A stretch of DNA of 31,793 nt from DASVDK01 sp036381125 [NCBI: Thermodesulfobacteriota bacterium] (GCA_036381125.1 DASVDK010000325.1:1-31793), one strand, 5' to 3'; positions 10,211 to 22,906 are shown, counted from the stretch's first letter. The notes: a model not told the origin generated them from the letters alone. Translations and numbers: made by a program.

Positions 10211-11649
10211 CACACCCCCGCCAGGCTCCGGCCGGCCGTCAGGAGCGCCGCGACCCGCGCTGGCGTCGCCGCCTCCGCGTAGATGCGCAGCACCGGTTCG
10301 GTCCCCGAGGGCCTCACGAGGAGCCACGCGCCGTCCTCGAGGATGAACTTGTACCCGTCGCGCGCGTGACGCTCGACGACCGGAAGGCCGTCGAGGTGCG
10401 GGACCGTCGCCCGCTCGAGCCGCGCCTTCACCTCGTGCCTGGCCTCGGGCGCGATCTCGAGGTCGATGCGGTCGTACGCGTGAGGCCCGACGCGCCGCTC
10501 GAGGTCGCCCACGACGGCCTCGAGCGGACGCCCCGCCCGGGCCACGATGGCGGCGAGGAGGAGGCCGCCGAGGAGGCCGTCGCGCTCCGGCAGGTGCGCC
10601 GGAAGCCCGATGCCGCCCGACTCCTCGCCCCCGATGAGCACGTCGCCCCGGAGCATCTCGGCGCAGACGTACTTGAAGCCGATCGGCGTCTCGGTGAGCG
10701 GGCAGCCGTACGCGGCGGCCAGCCGCTCCACCATCCGCGTCGTCGAGACCGTCTTCACCACGCGCCCCCGGCGCCCCTGACGGCCGGCGAGGTCGTCGAG
10801 GAAGAGCGCGAGGATCTGGTGGGACGAGACGAACCGGCCGGTCGAGTCGACCGCGCCGATCCGGTCCGCGTCGCCGTCGCAGGCCAGGCCGAGGAGCGCC
10901 CCCTCGCGGCGCACCGCCTCGACCAGCGCCTCGAGGTTCTTCGGCACCGGCTCGGGGTTCACGCCGCCGAAGCCGGGGTTCCACTCCCCCCGGATCTCCA
11001 CCACGTCGGCGCCCGCCTGCGAAAGGAGCCGGGCGAGGTGCGCCGCCGCCGCCCCGTGCATGGGGTCCACGACCACGCGGAGCGGCCGGCCCAGGGCGGC
11101 GCGCGCCCCCCGGATGGCCTCGGCGTCGACCTGGCGCCAGAGCGCCGCCTCGTAGTCCGGCCACGGGTCGAACGCCGTGACCCGCTTGAGGCGCCTCGCC
11201 TCGGCGAGGTCGAGGAAGGCCGGGGGGTCGACGCGGCTCGCGACGGCGCGCTCGATGCGCGCGGTCGTCTCCGGCGCCGCGGAGCCGCCGAAGGGCTCCT
11301 TGAACTTGAGGCCGTTCCACTCCGGCGGGTTGTGCGAGGCCGTGACGACGATCCCCACGCCGGCCCCCGACGCCTTCACGGCGTGCGCCACGACCGGCGT
11401 CGGCAGGTACCCGGCGGCGAGCCGGCAGACGTGCCCGTTGCCGGCCACGACGGCCGCGGCCTCCGCCGCGTAGCGGTCGGAGAGGAAGCGGCGATCGTAC
11501 CCCACGAGGACGCCGGCGGCAAGCTGCGGCGCGGGGAAGGCGTCCATCGCCCCCTGCACCACCATCCGGACGCTCTCGAACGTGAAGTCGCGGCTGATGA
11601 CGCCGCGCCAGCCGTCGGTGCCGAAGCTGATCGCCGGACGCGCGCCCAC
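10210..11649 (-). CDS. Phosphoglucomutase/phosphomannomutase family protein
   Basis: The 479-residue alpha-D-phosphohexomutase interconverts sugar 1- and 6-phosphates through a phosphoserine. The four domain motifs are present: Ser105 in TASHNP (phosphoserine loop), DGDADR at 258-263 (metal loop), GGEESGG at 340-346 (sugar-binding loop) and RPSGTEP at 446-452 (phosphate-binding loop). The Gly-Thr-Asp-Gly-Trp-Arg start (10-15) and length fit glucose/mannose mutases of the ManB/Pgm group rather than GlmM (about 445). Substrate choice between glucose and mannose is not decidable. The start is GTG at 11649, two bases after the upstream gene stop, with GGAGG inside that gene. The product may feed envelope polysaccharide precursors. 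Confidence 0.93.
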   Translation of the reverse strand: MGARPAISFGTDGWRGVISRDFTFESVRMVVQGAMDAFPAPQLAAGVLVGYDRRFLSDRYAAEAAAVVAGNGHVCRLAAGYLPTPVVAHAVKASGAGVGIVVTASHNPPEWNGLKFKEPFGGSAAPETTARIERAVASRVDPPAFLDLAEARRLKRVTAFDPWPDYEAALWRQVDAEAIRGARAALGRPLRVVVDPMHGAAAAHLARLLSQAGADVVEIRGEWNPGFGGVNPEPVPKNLEALVEAVRREGALLGLACDGDADRIGAVDSTGRFVSSHQILALFLDDLAGRQGRRGRVVKTVSTTRMVERLAAAYGCPLTETPIGFKYVCAEMLRGDVLIGGEESGGIGLPAHLPERDGLLGGLLLAAIVARAGRPLEAVVGDLERRVGPHAYDRIDLEIAPEARHEVKARLERATVPHLDGLPVVERHARDGYKFILEDGAWLLVRPSGTEPVLRIYAEAATPARVAALLTAGRSLAGV

Positions 11650-11651
11650 GG

Positions 11652-12626
11652 CTAGAGCTTCACCTCCACGTGGGCCTTCGCCCGGAGGTCCTTGACCCAC
11701 TGGCTGACCGCCTTCTCGAACTCCTCGTCGTAGAGCTTCCGGTAGATCTCGTCGCGCACCTCCTCGAACGGGCGCGGCTCGCCCCCTTCGCGCGTGACGA
11801 GCTGCAGGAGCGCGACGCCGCCGTCGAGCACGACCGGCTCGGAGACCTGACCCGGCTCGAGGCCCTTGATCGCCTCCTCGAAGCGGGGGTCGAGCGCGGC
11901 GGCCGGCATGACGCCGAGGTCGCCCCCCTCTTCTGCCGCCGGACCCCTGGAGTGGGCCTTCACCAGATCCTCGAACGGCTCGCCGTTGAGCGCCCGGAGC
12001 CTGAGCGCCTGCGCCTCGGCGCGCGCGATGGCCCGCTCGGCGTCGCTCGCGCCCGGCGAGACCGGGACCAGGAGCAGGCGCAACCGGACCGATGCCGGGG
12101 GCGTGAAGCGCGCCGCGTTGGCCTCGTAGTAGGCCCGGAGCCGCGAGTCGGGGATGCTGAGGGAGCCGCGGACCAGGCGGCTCACCGCCTTGGCCCGCCG
12201 GATGTTGTCCTTGAGGCGCTCCCGGTACTCCTCGAAGGTGAGGCCCTCGGCCGCGAGCGCGCGCTCGAGCTCCTCCTGCGAGAGCTTCTCCCGCTCGCGG
12301 ACCGCCGCGATCTCTGCGTCCACCTCCTGCTCGGACACCGTCACGTTCGCCCGGGCCGCCTCCTGCGAGATGAGGGCCGCCTCGATCAGGCGGTCGAGCG
12401 TCTCGCGCCGCGCCTTCTCCCGCTCGTCCGGCGCCGTGGGGACGGGCGGCGGGATCTGGCTGTCCACCTCGGAGAGGGTGATGACCTGGTCGTTCACGAC
12501 CGCCGCGATCCGGTCGACCAGGATGGGGCTCGGGGCGGGCGCCGGCCCGTCGGCCGCGCGCACGGGGACGCCGGCGAGCGGCGCCGCGGCGACGAGCGCG
12601 AGGAGGATCGCCGCGCGGCCGCGCAT
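11652..12626 (-). CDS. SurA-like periplasmic peptidyl-prolyl isomerase/chaperone
   Basis: The 324-residue protein has a signal peptide (about 1-24, ending Val-Arg-Ala-Ala), a SurA N-terminal-like helical region beginning VDRIAAVVNDQVIT near residue 37, and one parvulin-type PpiC domain (about 175-285, with Gly-Gly-Asp-Leu-Gly and a Glu-Pro-Val-Val edge). Such proteins assist outer-membrane protein folding. E. coli SurA has two PpiC domains, so this is a shorter relative. Its ATG directly follows the stop of the preceding PpiC gene (TAGATG). The C-terminus (WVKDLRAKAHVEV) matches the end of that neighbour (WLANLRAKARVEI), pointing to tandem duplication. Confidence 0.88.
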   Translation of the reverse strand: MRGRAAILLALVAAAPLAGVPVRAADGPAPAPSPILVDRIAAVVNDQVITLSEVDSQIPPPVPTAPDEREKARRETLDRLIEAALISQEAARANVTVSEQEVDAEIAAVREREKLSQEELERALAAEGLTFEEYRERLKDNIRRAKAVSRLVRGSLSIPDSRLRAYYEANAARFTPPASVRLRLLLVPVSPGASDAERAIARAEAQALRLRALNGEPFEDLVKAHSRGPAAEEGGDLGVMPAAALDPRFEEAIKGLEPGQVSEPVVLDGGVALLQLVTREGGEPRPFEEVRDEIYRKLYDEEFEKAVSQWVKDLRAKAHVEVKL

Positions 12627-13628
12627 CTACCGTGCGGACGCGCCCGCGGCGGGCTCGGGCGAGGCGCCCTCGTCCGCCGCGGCGCCGGCGAGGGTGGGAT
12701 CGAGGATCTCGACCCTGGCCTTGGCCCGCAGGTTCGCGAGCCAGGCCTCGGTTGCCTGCTCGGCGCGGCTCGTGTTGAGCACCCGGAGGATCTCGGCGCG
12801 CGCCTGATCGAGCGTCTGCTGCCGCGCCGGCCGGCGCTCCTCGAGCCTGAGCACGTGGAAGCCGAACGGCGACTGGAACACCGGGGACAGCTCGCCGGGC
12901 GCGAGCGCCCGCGCCGCCTCGTCGATCTCCGGCGGCATCCGCCCCTCCGGGACGAAGCCGAGGTCGCCCCCGCGGGACTTCTCCGGCGAGATCGACTTCG
13001 CGGTCGCGAGCGCCGCGAAGTCGGCGCCGGCCGCGAGCTGCGCGCGCAGGGCCTCGGCCTCCGGCCGCGAGGCGACCGTGAGGAGACGCGCGCGGTACTG
13101 CGCCGGCTCGGCGAACTCGCGCCGGTGCGCCTCGTAGTACTCCCGCACGTCGAACTCGCGGATCGGCCTGGGCGGCGGGACGGTGGCGAGGATGGCGCGG
13201 ATCAGGAGCTGCTCGCCCACCTGCGTGCGGAAGCCCTCCGGCGTGAGCCCCTCGACCTCGAGCATCCTGGCGAACGCCTCGGCCCCCATCGCCGCCTCCT
13301 CGGCGCGCGCCTTGGCCTCGACGTCGGCGGCCGGGATGGACAGGCCGCGGCGCTCGGCCTCGGCCAACAGGATGCGCTCGTCCACGAGCTGGTCGAGGAT
13401 GCTGGCCCGCAGGCCGGGATCGGCGTCCGACACGTCGGCCTGGCCGGTGACCCGCCTGAGCCGGCGCTCCAGCTCGCTCGCGGTGATGGGCGCACCGTCG
13501 ACCGTGGCGATGGTCACGTCCGGCCTGGCCGCGGACCGACCGACGGCAGCGGCGGGGCCCTGCCCTCGCTCGCAGGCGCCGAGCCACAGGGCCAGGACGA
13601 GCAGGACCGACACGGGGCGTTCGGACAT
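12627..13628 (-). CDS. PpiC-type peptidyl-prolyl isomerase, lipoprotein
   Basis: The 333-residue product starts with a lipoprotein signal: a hydrophobic stretch then the lipobox Leu-Gly-Ala-Cys with Cys19. It should be anchored in a membrane facing the periplasm. A SurA_N/PrsA-like helical domain begins near residue 38 (TIATVDGAPITASELERRL), and the parvulin PpiC domain lies about 165-275 (Gly-Gly-Asp-Leu-Gly-Phe and Ser-Pro-Phe-Gly-Phe-His-Val segments). The start is ATG at 13628 with GGAG upstream; an earlier in-frame start at 13688 would overlap the mfd stop and bury the signal peptide. It is 61 bases after mfd. Its paralogue follows without a gap. It may act on outer-membrane proteins or on other lipoproteins. 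Confidence 0.88.
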   Translation of the reverse strand: MSERPVSVLLVLALWLGACERGQGPAAAVGRSAARPDVTIATVDGAPITASELERRLRRVTGQADVSDADPGLRASILDQLVDERILLAEAERRGLSIPAADVEAKARAEEAAMGAEAFARMLEVEGLTPEGFRTQVGEQLLIRAILATVPPPRPIREFDVREYYEAHRREFAEPAQYRARLLTVASRPEAEALRAQLAAGADFAALATAKSISPEKSRGGDLGFVPEGRMPPEIDEAARALAPGELSPVFQSPFGFHVLRLEERRPARQQTLDQARAEILRVLNTSRAEQATEAWLANLRAKARVEILDPTLAGAAADEGASPEPAAGASAR

Positions 13629-13689
13629 GGGCGCTCCGGAGGAGGACCGCGTCACCAGGGGGGGCGAAAAGCGCGGCAAGACTACCACC

Positions 13690-17322
<3,633 letters not shown>

Positions 17323-17335
17323 GCGAAAGCGCCAG

Positions 17336-17365
17336 AGTCTACCGCGCGACGCGCCGGCCGGTCAA
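17336..17365 (-). promoter_or_regulatory. Probable promoter of mfd
   Basis: On the minus strand TTGACC (17360-17365) is followed by 18 bases and TAGACT (17336-17341). Transcription would start about 7 bases later, leaving a leader of only a few bases before the mfd ATG at 17322. The divergent tat promoter lies 31 bases away. Confidence 0.55.
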
Positions 17366-17396
17366 CGGTCACGACGCGTTAAAGGCGCGACATCCC

Positions 17397-17426
17397 TTGA
17401 CTTCTCGGGGGGCCGGGCAGTACGCT
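17397..17426 (+). promoter_or_regulatory. Probable promoter of tatA/B
   Basis: TTGACT (17397-17402), 18 bases, then TACGCT (17421-17426). The ATG of the Tat gene starts 7 bases after the -10 box and has no Shine-Dalgarno, so the message is probably leaderless. Confidence 0.52.
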
Positions 17427-17433
17427 GACCCGC

Positions 17434-17940
17434 ATGTTCGGCATCGGGATGCCCGAGCTCGTGCTGATCCTCGTGATCGCGCTGATCGTGCTCGGGCCGT
17501 CGAAGCTCCCGGAGATCGCGCGCGCCCTCGGCAGGGGGATGCACGAGTTTCGCAAGGCCACGGACGATCTGCGGGACAACCTCATGGCCGAGCCGCCGCG
17601 GTACGAGTCCACCACCGCGCCGGTCGATCCGGGTACGAGCACGCCGTCCACCGGCGCGCCGGTCAGCACGCCGCCGGCGGCCGTGGGCGTCGAGGCGGCG
17701 GACCGCTCCGGCGAGGCGTCCGCGCAGCGGCAGCAAGACCCGGCCGAAGGCGCGTTCGACACGCCGGCCGCGGATCCGGCGCCGGCCGCGGACGAGACGG
17801 CCGGCGACCGCGCGGCGCAGTACGTCGCAGAGGAACTCGACTTCGGCCGCGAGACCTCTCGGACCGACGACGCGGCGGGGCGGGCCGACGCCGGCGCGGC
17901 GCCGTCGCGGCCCGGCAGCGACCCGGTCCAGCCGGCCTGA
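17434..17940 (+). CDS. Twin-arginine translocase subunit, TatA/TatB family
   Basis: The 168-residue protein has the family architecture: a short N-terminal membrane helix (about 6-20), a Gly-Pro-Ser-Lys-Leu-Pro hinge, an amphipathic helix (about 25-50, [11 protein letters not shown]) and a long disordered tail rich in Ala, Pro, Asp and Glu. It works with TatC to export folded proteins. The Gly-Pro hinge and long tail are TatB-like, while the Phe-Arg-Lys-Ala amphipathic end is TatA-like, so I leave the symbol open. It is the only such gene beside tatC. The ATG is probably leaderless. Confidence 0.88.
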   Translation: MFGIGMPELVLILVIALIVLGPSKLPEIARALGRGMHEFRKATDDLRDNLMAEPPRYESTTAPVDPGTSTPSTGAPVSTPPAAVGVEAADRSGEASAQRQQDPAEGAFDTPAADPAPAADETAGDRAAQYVAEELDFGRETSRTDDAAGRADAGAAPSRPGSDPVQPA

Positions 17941-17994
17941 TGCGGCGCGGGCGCACGCCGTAGGGCCGAGCCCGCCGGCCGATCGCCGACGACC

Positions 17995-18891
17995 GTGACC
18001 CTTCCCACCGTGCCCGCAGGCAGGCAGCCAGGCGGCGTCCCCGCGAAGCCGAAGAAGAAGCTCACGCTGCCGATCCGCCCGCCCGGCCTGCCTCCGCCCC
18101 CGAAGGTCGACGAGAAGCTCCCCTTCACGGCGCACCTGGCCGAGCTCAGGATCCGCCTCGTCTACTCGGTCATCGCCATCGGCATCGCCTTCGGCATCTG
18201 CTTCTGGCAGAGCGAACGGCTCGTGGCCCTCCTGGTCGCGCCGCTCGCCGCGGTGCTGCCGCCCGAGAGCCCCATCGTCTTCACGCGGCTCACCGAGCCC
18301 TTCTGGACCTACACGAAGCTCGCGTTCTTCTCGGCGCTGTTCTTCGCGAGCCCCGTCTGGCTCGTGCAGGCGTGGGCCTTCGTGGCGCCCGGCCTCTACG
18401 ACAACGAGCGGCGCGTGGTGCTGCCGCTCGTCGGCCTGTCGGTGGCGGCCTTCATGGTGGGAGGCGCCTTCTGCTACTTCGTGGCCTTCCCGCGGATGTT
18501 CCGGTTCTTCCTCTCGTTCCAGACGCCGTACCTGCTGGCCGCCCCATCGATCAGCGAGTACCTCTCGCTCACGAGCAAGCTCGTCCTCGCCTTCGGCGCC
18601 GGCTTCGAGTTCCCGGTGGCGATCCTCGTCCTCGCCCGGCTCGGCGCCGTGACGGCCGAGAAGCTGCGCAGGGTGCGCGGCTACGCCGTGTTCGGCATCT
18701 TCGTCCTCGCCGCGCTGGTGACGCCGCCCGACCTCGTCTCGCAACTCGTCTTCGCCCTGCCGATGATCGTGCTCTACGAGGTGGGGATCTGGGTGGCCTG
18801 GGCCTTCGGCCGGCAGCGCCCCGAGCGGCCCGCCGAAGAGCCGCCCGAGTCGCCCCACCAGCCGCCGTCGGGAGGCTCCGCGACCGCGTAG
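17995..18891 (+). CDS. tatC: Sec-independent translocase subunit TatC
   Basis: The 298-residue membrane protein binds twin-arginine signal peptides. The hallmark Phe-Thr-Ala-His-Leu-x-Glu-Leu-Arg at about 43-51 precedes the first of six helices; Phe-x-x-Pro-Phe-Trp-Thr-Tyr-x-Lys-type and Phe-x-Phe-Pro-Val-like motifs in later helices (Ala-Gly-Phe-Glu-Phe-Pro-Val) fit TatC. The chosen GTG at 17995 gives a Lys/Pro-rich N-terminal extension of about 40 residues and has no ribosome site; a GTG at 18010 is also possible. The acidic, Pro-rich tail after residue 275 is unusual. It lies 54 bases after tatA/B and ends 9 bases before the stop of the convergent lipoprotein gene. Confidence 0.95.
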   Translation: MTLPTVPAGRQPGGVPAKPKKKLTLPIRPPGLPPPPKVDEKLPFTAHLAELRIRLVYSVIAIGIAFGICFWQSERLVALLVAPLAAVLPPESPIVFTRLTEPFWTYTKLAFFSALFFASPVWLVQAWAFVAPGLYDNERRVVLPLVGLSVAAFMVGGAFCYFVAFPRMFRFFLSFQTPYLLAAPSISEYLSLTSKLVLAFGAGFEFPVAILVLARLGAVTAEKLRRVRGYAVFGIFVLAALVTPPDLVSQLVFALPMIVLYEVGIWVAWAFGRQRPERPAEEPPESPHQPPSGGSATA

Positions 18892-18900
18892 CTCCGCTGG

Positions 18901-21063
18901 TCAGTTCACCTGACGGATGCGGCGGTTGTCGATGGTGAGGAGGAGCATGGGGCGGATCGGCTCGCGCTCGGCCGAGAAGGCGAACGGCCCGGTGAGCCCC
19001 GGGAAGCCCTGCACCTGCGAGAGCGCCTGGCGAAGCGCCTCGCGCGACGTCGGCTGCGCGCGCCTCAGCGTGTCGAGGAGGATCCGCATGGCGTCGTACG
19101 CCTGGGCCTCGAGGATGGTCGGCGTGTCGTCGAACTGCGCCTTGAAGCGGCTGACGAACTCCCGGATCGCCGGGTTCTGGCTGTCGGCCCAGAACGGGTC
19201 GACGAAGAGGGCCCCCTGGACGTACTCGCGCGCCTCGCGGACGAGGTCGAGCGAGTTCCAGCCCGCCACGCCGAGCAGCCGGATGCCCTTCACGTCGTAG
19301 AAGGCGAGCTGCGGCGCGATGAGCGCGACCCGGTCGTAGTACGCCGGGATGAAGAGCGCGTCGAACTCGATCTGGAGCCCGGGTGTCACCTCGCCCGGCC
19401 GCGGCCGCCGCGTGCGCGGCGCCGTCTTCACCTTGGCGAGCTGCCGGATCTCCTTGCCGAAGTCGGTCTGCGTCGGCTCGAAGCCGATCGTGTCGGTGAT
19501 GACCCCGCCCCGGGCCAGCACCTCGGCCTTGAAGGCCTCGAGCATCTCGAGACCCGAGGGGTCGTTCGGATAGAGGACGGCGAATCGCGAGAGGCCCTCG
19601 CGCTCCATGGCGTGCCGTGCGATGGCCTGCGCCTGGAGGGCGCCGGTCGTGAACGGCCGGAAGACGAACGGGCCGATCTCGGTGAGCTTCGGCCGCTGGG
19701 AGAGCGCGAGGAGCGGCACGGCGAGCCGCTGCGCCGCCTTGGCCGCCTCGGTGGCCTCGGCGGGGAGGAGCGGCCCCACGATGGCGATGGCCCGCTCCTG
19801 CGCCACCAGCTCCTCGACCGCCCGCACCGCCACGGACGGCTCGCCGGCGCTGTCGCGGATGGCGAGCCGGACGGGGGGATCGGCCGGCTGGCCGCCCGCG
19901 AAGACGCCGGCGGCCAGCATGAGCCCGTTGAGGAGACGCTCGCCGAACGCCTGGTAGCGGCCCGACAGCGGCAGGACCACGCCGACCACCCCGGGATCCG
20001 CGCCCGCCACGCGGAGCGCCTCGTCGAGCGCGGCCTGGGCGCGGGCCGCGAGGTCGGGCGGCGCCTCCGCGGGGAGCGGCGAGGCGAGCACCTCGCGCGC
20101 GAGCCGCTCGGCCGTGGCGGGATCGCCGTCCTGGAGCGCGCGCCGCGACAGGCTCAACCGGGCGAGGGGGGCGGCCACGCCCGGGCCGGTCGCGGCCAGC
20201 TCCTCCAGATCGGTGCGCGAGAGACGCTCGTCGGCCAGCAGCGCGGTGAGGCGCTGGTCGGCCTCGGTCCGGAACTGCGCGGGCGGCGACAGCGCGAGGA
20301 GGCGGGCGTAGGTGCGGGCCGCCTCGACGGGCCGACCGATCTCGGCGAAGCCCTGGGCGAGGAGCAGATGGGCCTGCGCCTGCTGGAACGGGTCGAGCGA
20401 GCTGCCGGCGACGAGCCCCTTCAGGATCTCGACGGCGTCCTCGACCCGACGCAGGCGGTAGTCGGCGTATGCGAGCCGGTAGCGCGCGGAGGGGCCGAGC
20501 GGCGAGGCCGGGAACTGGAGGAGCATCTCCTCGAAGCGGCGGCGCGCCGCCTCGTAGTCCTCGCGCCTGATGGCGATCTCGCCGAGCCGGAAGAGGGCGC
20601 TGGCCGACAGGGCATCGGTCGGGTAGCGGAAGAGCAGCTCCTCGTACAGCGACCGGGCCTGGTCGAAGTCCTGCACCGCGAACGCCGCCTCGGCCTGCCG
20701 CAACAGCTCGCCGGCCGGCACGACGGGAGCAGGCGCCGGCGCCGGCGCCGGCTGCGGCGGCTGCTGGATCGGGGCCGACTGGATGTCCGAGGGCGGTAGC
20801 TGGGCCACCGGTCCGGGACCCGACGCGGTCGGCACGCGCGGCGCCTGGGCCTGCCGCGGCGGGGGCGTCTGCTGCGGCAGCGGCGCAGGCCTGGCGGCAG
20901 GGGCCGGCGATGCCGAGGGGAGGGGCGACGCCGCGGGCGCGGGGACCGGGACCGGCCGCGCGAGCTCGCTCGGGGTCCGCCCCGGAGAGGCGCCGGCGGT
21001 CTGGCAGCCGGCCGAGAGGAGCGCAGCGAGGAGGACCGCCACCAGGCGCGCCAGGCGTGTCAT
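18901..21063 (-). CDS. LpoA/LppC-like lipoprotein with TPR and periplasmic-binding domains
   Basis: The 720-residue product has a lipoprotein signal with lipobox Leu-Ser-Ala-Gly-Cys (Cys20), a Pro/Ala/Gln-rich linker (about 25-115), a helical TPR region (about 118-300) with repeating Ala-Leu-Tyr/Phe-Arg-Leu patterns, and a type-1 periplasmic binding fold (about 355-720; starts [17 protein letters not shown]). The order resembles LpoA, the outer-membrane activator of PBP1A, and the wider group of branched-chain amino-acid receptor-like proteins (Pfam families LppC and Peripla_BP_6). The ATG overlaps the dnaJ stop by 4 bases (ATGA), so it is co-translated with the heat-shock genes. A PBP1A-type gene lies 4.5 kb away, which makes a role in peptidoglycan synthesis plausible but unproved. 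Confidence 0.85.
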   Translation of the reverse strand: MTRLARLVAVLLAALLSAGCQTAGASPGRTPSELARPVPVPAPAASPLPSASPAPAARPAPLPQQTPPPRQAQAPRVPTASGPGPVAQLPPSDIQSAPIQQPPQPAPAPAPAPVVPAGELLRQAEAAFAVQDFDQARSLYEELLFRYPTDALSASALFRLGEIAIRREDYEAARRRFEEMLLQFPASPLGPSARYRLAYADYRLRRVEDAVEILKGLVAGSSLDPFQQAQAHLLLAQGFAEIGRPVEAARTYARLLALSPPAQFRTEADQRLTALLADERLSRTDLEELAATGPGVAAPLARLSLSRRALQDGDPATAERLAREVLASPLPAEAPPDLAARAQAALDEALRVAGADPGVVGVVLPLSGRYQAFGERLLNGLMLAAGVFAGGQPADPPVRLAIRDSAGEPSVAVRAVEELVAQERAIAIVGPLLPAEATEAAKAAQRLAVPLLALSQRPKLTEIGPFVFRPFTTGALQAQAIARHAMEREGLSRFAVLYPNDPSGLEMLEAFKAEVLARGGVITDTIGFEPTQTDFGKEIRQLAKVKTAPRTRRPRPGEVTPGLQIEFDALFIPAYYDRVALIAPQLAFYDVKGIRLLGVAGWNSLDLVREAREYVQGALFVDPFWADSQNPAIREFVSRFKAQFDDTPTILEAQAYDAMRILLDTLRRAQPTSREALRQALSQVQGFPGLTGPFAFSAEREPIRPMLLLTIDNRRIRQVN

Positions 21064-22184
21064 CCGAAGAGTTCCTTCACCTTGTCGAGGAACGACTTGC
21101 CGAGGGGGTGCGTCGCCTCGTCGCTCGCCCTGGCGAACTCCTCGAGGAGCTTGCGCTGCTTGGCGTTGAGGCCGGTCGGGGTCTCGACCTTGACGACGAC
21201 GTGCTGATCGCCCCTGCCGTACGCCGACAGATGGGGGATCCCCTTGCCCTTGAGGCGGAAGACCTTGCCCGACTGGGTGCCGGCCGGCACCTTGAGGCTG
21301 ACCTTGCCTTCGAGGGTCGGTACCTCGATTTCCGCCCCGAGCGCGGCCTGCACGAAGCTGATCGGCACCTCGCAGACGACGTCGTCCCCCTGCCGCTCGA
21401 AGATGGGGTGCGGCTTGACCGAGATGACGACGTAGAGGTCGCCCGGCGGCCCGCCGCGCACTCCCCGCTCCCCCTCGCCGGTGAGCTTGAGGCGCGAGCC
21501 GGTCTCCACGCCGGCGGGGATCTTCACGGCCAGCGTGGCGGTGTCGCGGACGAGGCCGCCGCCCCGGCACTCGGGGCAGGGCTGCTCGACGATGCGCCCC
21601 TCGCCCCGGCACTGCGGGCAGGTCTTGTTGATGCTGAAGAAGCCCTGGGTGTAGCGGACCTGGCCGAGGCCGCGGCAGGTCGGACAGGTGACCGGACGTG
21701 TCCCGGCCCGCGCGCCGCTGCCGCCGCAGGCGGCGCACTCGGTCTGGCGCGGCACCTGGATGGTCACCTCCGTGCCGAACGCCGCCTGGTCGAACGACAG
21801 CTCGAGGTTGTAGCGCAGGTCGTCGCCGCGCCGCCCGCGCGTGCGGCGGGCGCCGCCCACGGCCTGACCGAAGAGGTCGCCGAAGAGGTCGTTGAAGAGG
21901 TCGTTGAAGCTGCCGGCCCCGAAGTCGCCCGGGCGGAAGCCGCCGCCGAAGCCGGCCTCGGCCCCCATGTGCCCGAACTGGTCGTAGACCCGGCGCTTCT
22001 CGGCGTCGGAGAGGACCTGGTAGGCCTCCGACACCTCCTTGAACCGCTCCTCCGCCTCCCGGTTGCCGGGGTTCTTGTCGGGGTGGTACTGGAGAGCCAG
22101 ACGTCGGTAGGCCTTCTTCAGCTCCTCGGCCGAAGCGTCCCGGGAGACGCCGAGCACCTCGTAGTAGTCGCGCTTCTGGCTCAC
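21060..22184 (-). CDS. dnaJ: Chaperone DnaJ (Hsp40)
   Basis: The 374-residue co-chaperone stimulates the DnaK ATPase. It has a J domain (1-70) with His-Pro-Asp in YHPDKNPG, a Gly/Phe-rich linker (about 75-110), the zinc-binding region with four Cys-x-x-Cys-x-Gly-x-Gly repeats (beginning [32 protein letters not shown]), and the C-terminal substrate domains. Length matches E. coli DnaJ (376). The start is GTG at 22184, 86 bases after grpE, where dnaK would normally sit. Its last codons overlap the LpoA-like gene. Confidence 0.97.
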   Translation of the reverse strand: MSQKRDYYEVLGVSRDASAEELKKAYRRLALQYHPDKNPGNREAEERFKEVSEAYQVLSDAEKRRVYDQFGHMGAEAGFGGGFRPGDFGAGSFNDLFNDLFGDLFGQAVGGARRTRGRRGDDLRYNLELSFDQAAFGTEVTIQVPRQTECAACGGSGARAGTRPVTCPTCRGLGQVRYTQGFFSINKTCPQCRGEGRIVEQPCPECRGGGLVRDTATLAVKIPAGVETGSRLKLTGEGERGVRGGPPGDLYVVISVKPHPIFERQGDDVVCEVPISFVQAALGAEIEVPTLEGKVSLKVPAGTQSGKVFRLKGKGIPHLSAYGRGDQHVVVKVETPTGLNAKQRKLLEEFARASDEATHPLGKSFLDKVKELFG

Positions 22185-22270
22185 GTCCGACTGGTCCCTC
22201 TGGTCCCCGGGGAGTGATCCTTCCTAACAGACCGGGTGCGGAAACGCAATCGCGTTGGACGTGGTCCGGC

Positions 22271-22879
22271 TCACGCGGACTCCCCGCCGCCGCCGCCCTC
22301 CTCGTCCGGTCCCGGCGTGGACGCCGGCATCGCGACCGCCACCATGGCCGGGCGGACCAGGCGGCCGTTGAGCGTGTACCCTCGCCGGTACTCGGCGACC
22401 ACGGTCCCCTCCGGCTCGCTGCTCGGCACCCGCTGGACCGCCTCGTGAACCGTCGGGTCGAACGGGCGGCCGAGCGCCTCGACCGGTATCACGCCGTACT
22501 TCTTCAGGATGCCGAGGATCTGGCTCTGGGTGAGGGCGACCCCCTCGCGGATGGCGCTCACGGCCGGGTCCTCACCCTGGGCTGCCGCCAGCCCCCGCTC
22601 GAGGTTGTCGAGCGCCGGCAGGAGGTCGCGCACGAGCTGCTCGTTGGCATAGCGGAGCCCCTCGGCCAGCTCCCGCTGCGCCCGCTTGCGGACGTTCTCG
22701 AGCTCCGCCTGAGCCCGCAGGTACCTGTCGTGCGTCTCGGCCGCCTTCGCCTCGGCCGCGGCGGCCCGGGCCTCGGCCTCCGCGAGCGGGTCGGGGGTGA
22801 CCTCCGCCTCGGTGGCCCGCTCGGGAAGTTCCTGCGGCGCCTCGGGCTCGGCTCGGTTATCGGGGGACTCGGTGCTCAC
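22271..22879 (-). CDS. grpE: Nucleotide exchange factor GrpE
   Basis: The 202-residue protein releases ADP from DnaK. A long acidic and Ala-rich N-terminal coiled coil (to about 85), the Arg-Tyr-Leu-Arg-Ala-Gln-Ala-Glu-x-Glu-Asn motif, and the C-terminal beta domain with Gly-Arg-Pro-Phe-Asp-Pro-x-x-His-Glu-Ala and Gly-Tyr-x-Leu-Asn-Gly-Arg-Leu are all typical. I chose GTG at 22879 because AGGAG lies 7 bases upstream; an ATG at 22900 is in frame but lies between the intercistronic hairpin and that site and lacks its own. The tail is Gly/Glu-rich. Confidence 0.96.
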   Translation of the reverse strand: MSTESPDNRAEPEAPQELPERATEAEVTPDPLAEAEARAAAAEAKAAETHDRYLRAQAELENVRKRAQRELAEGLRYANEQLVRDLLPALDNLERGLAAAQGEDPAVSAIREGVALTQSQILGILKKYGVIPVEALGRPFDPTVHEAVQRVPSSEPEGTVVAEYRRGYTLNGRLVRPAMVAVAMPASTPGPDEEGGGGGESA

Positions 22880-22906
22880 TCGGCAACTCCTGTGACTCAC
22901 AAAAGC

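Noticed and set aside
10210-13587. One continuous 1125-codon frame joining the phosphohexomutase to sequence upstream
   Set aside because: Only the part from 11649 down is phosphohexomutase. The upstream part is out of frame with the two PpiC genes and is not a real fusion.
17362-18858. Minus-strand open frame opposite the tat genes
   Set aside because: The plus strand encodes clear TatA/B and TatC with a promoter; the opposite frame is Arg/Glu/His-rich noise.
20732-20751. Short GGCGCC tandem repeat
   Set aside because: It encodes the Pro-Ala linker of the LpoA-like lipoprotein; low-complexity coding sequence, not a regulatory repeat.
22185-22270. Possible separate promoter for dnaJ (TTGCGT-N17-TAGGAA)
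   Set aside because: Both boxes match consensus poorly and no CIRCE element is present; read-through from grpE is the simpler explanation.
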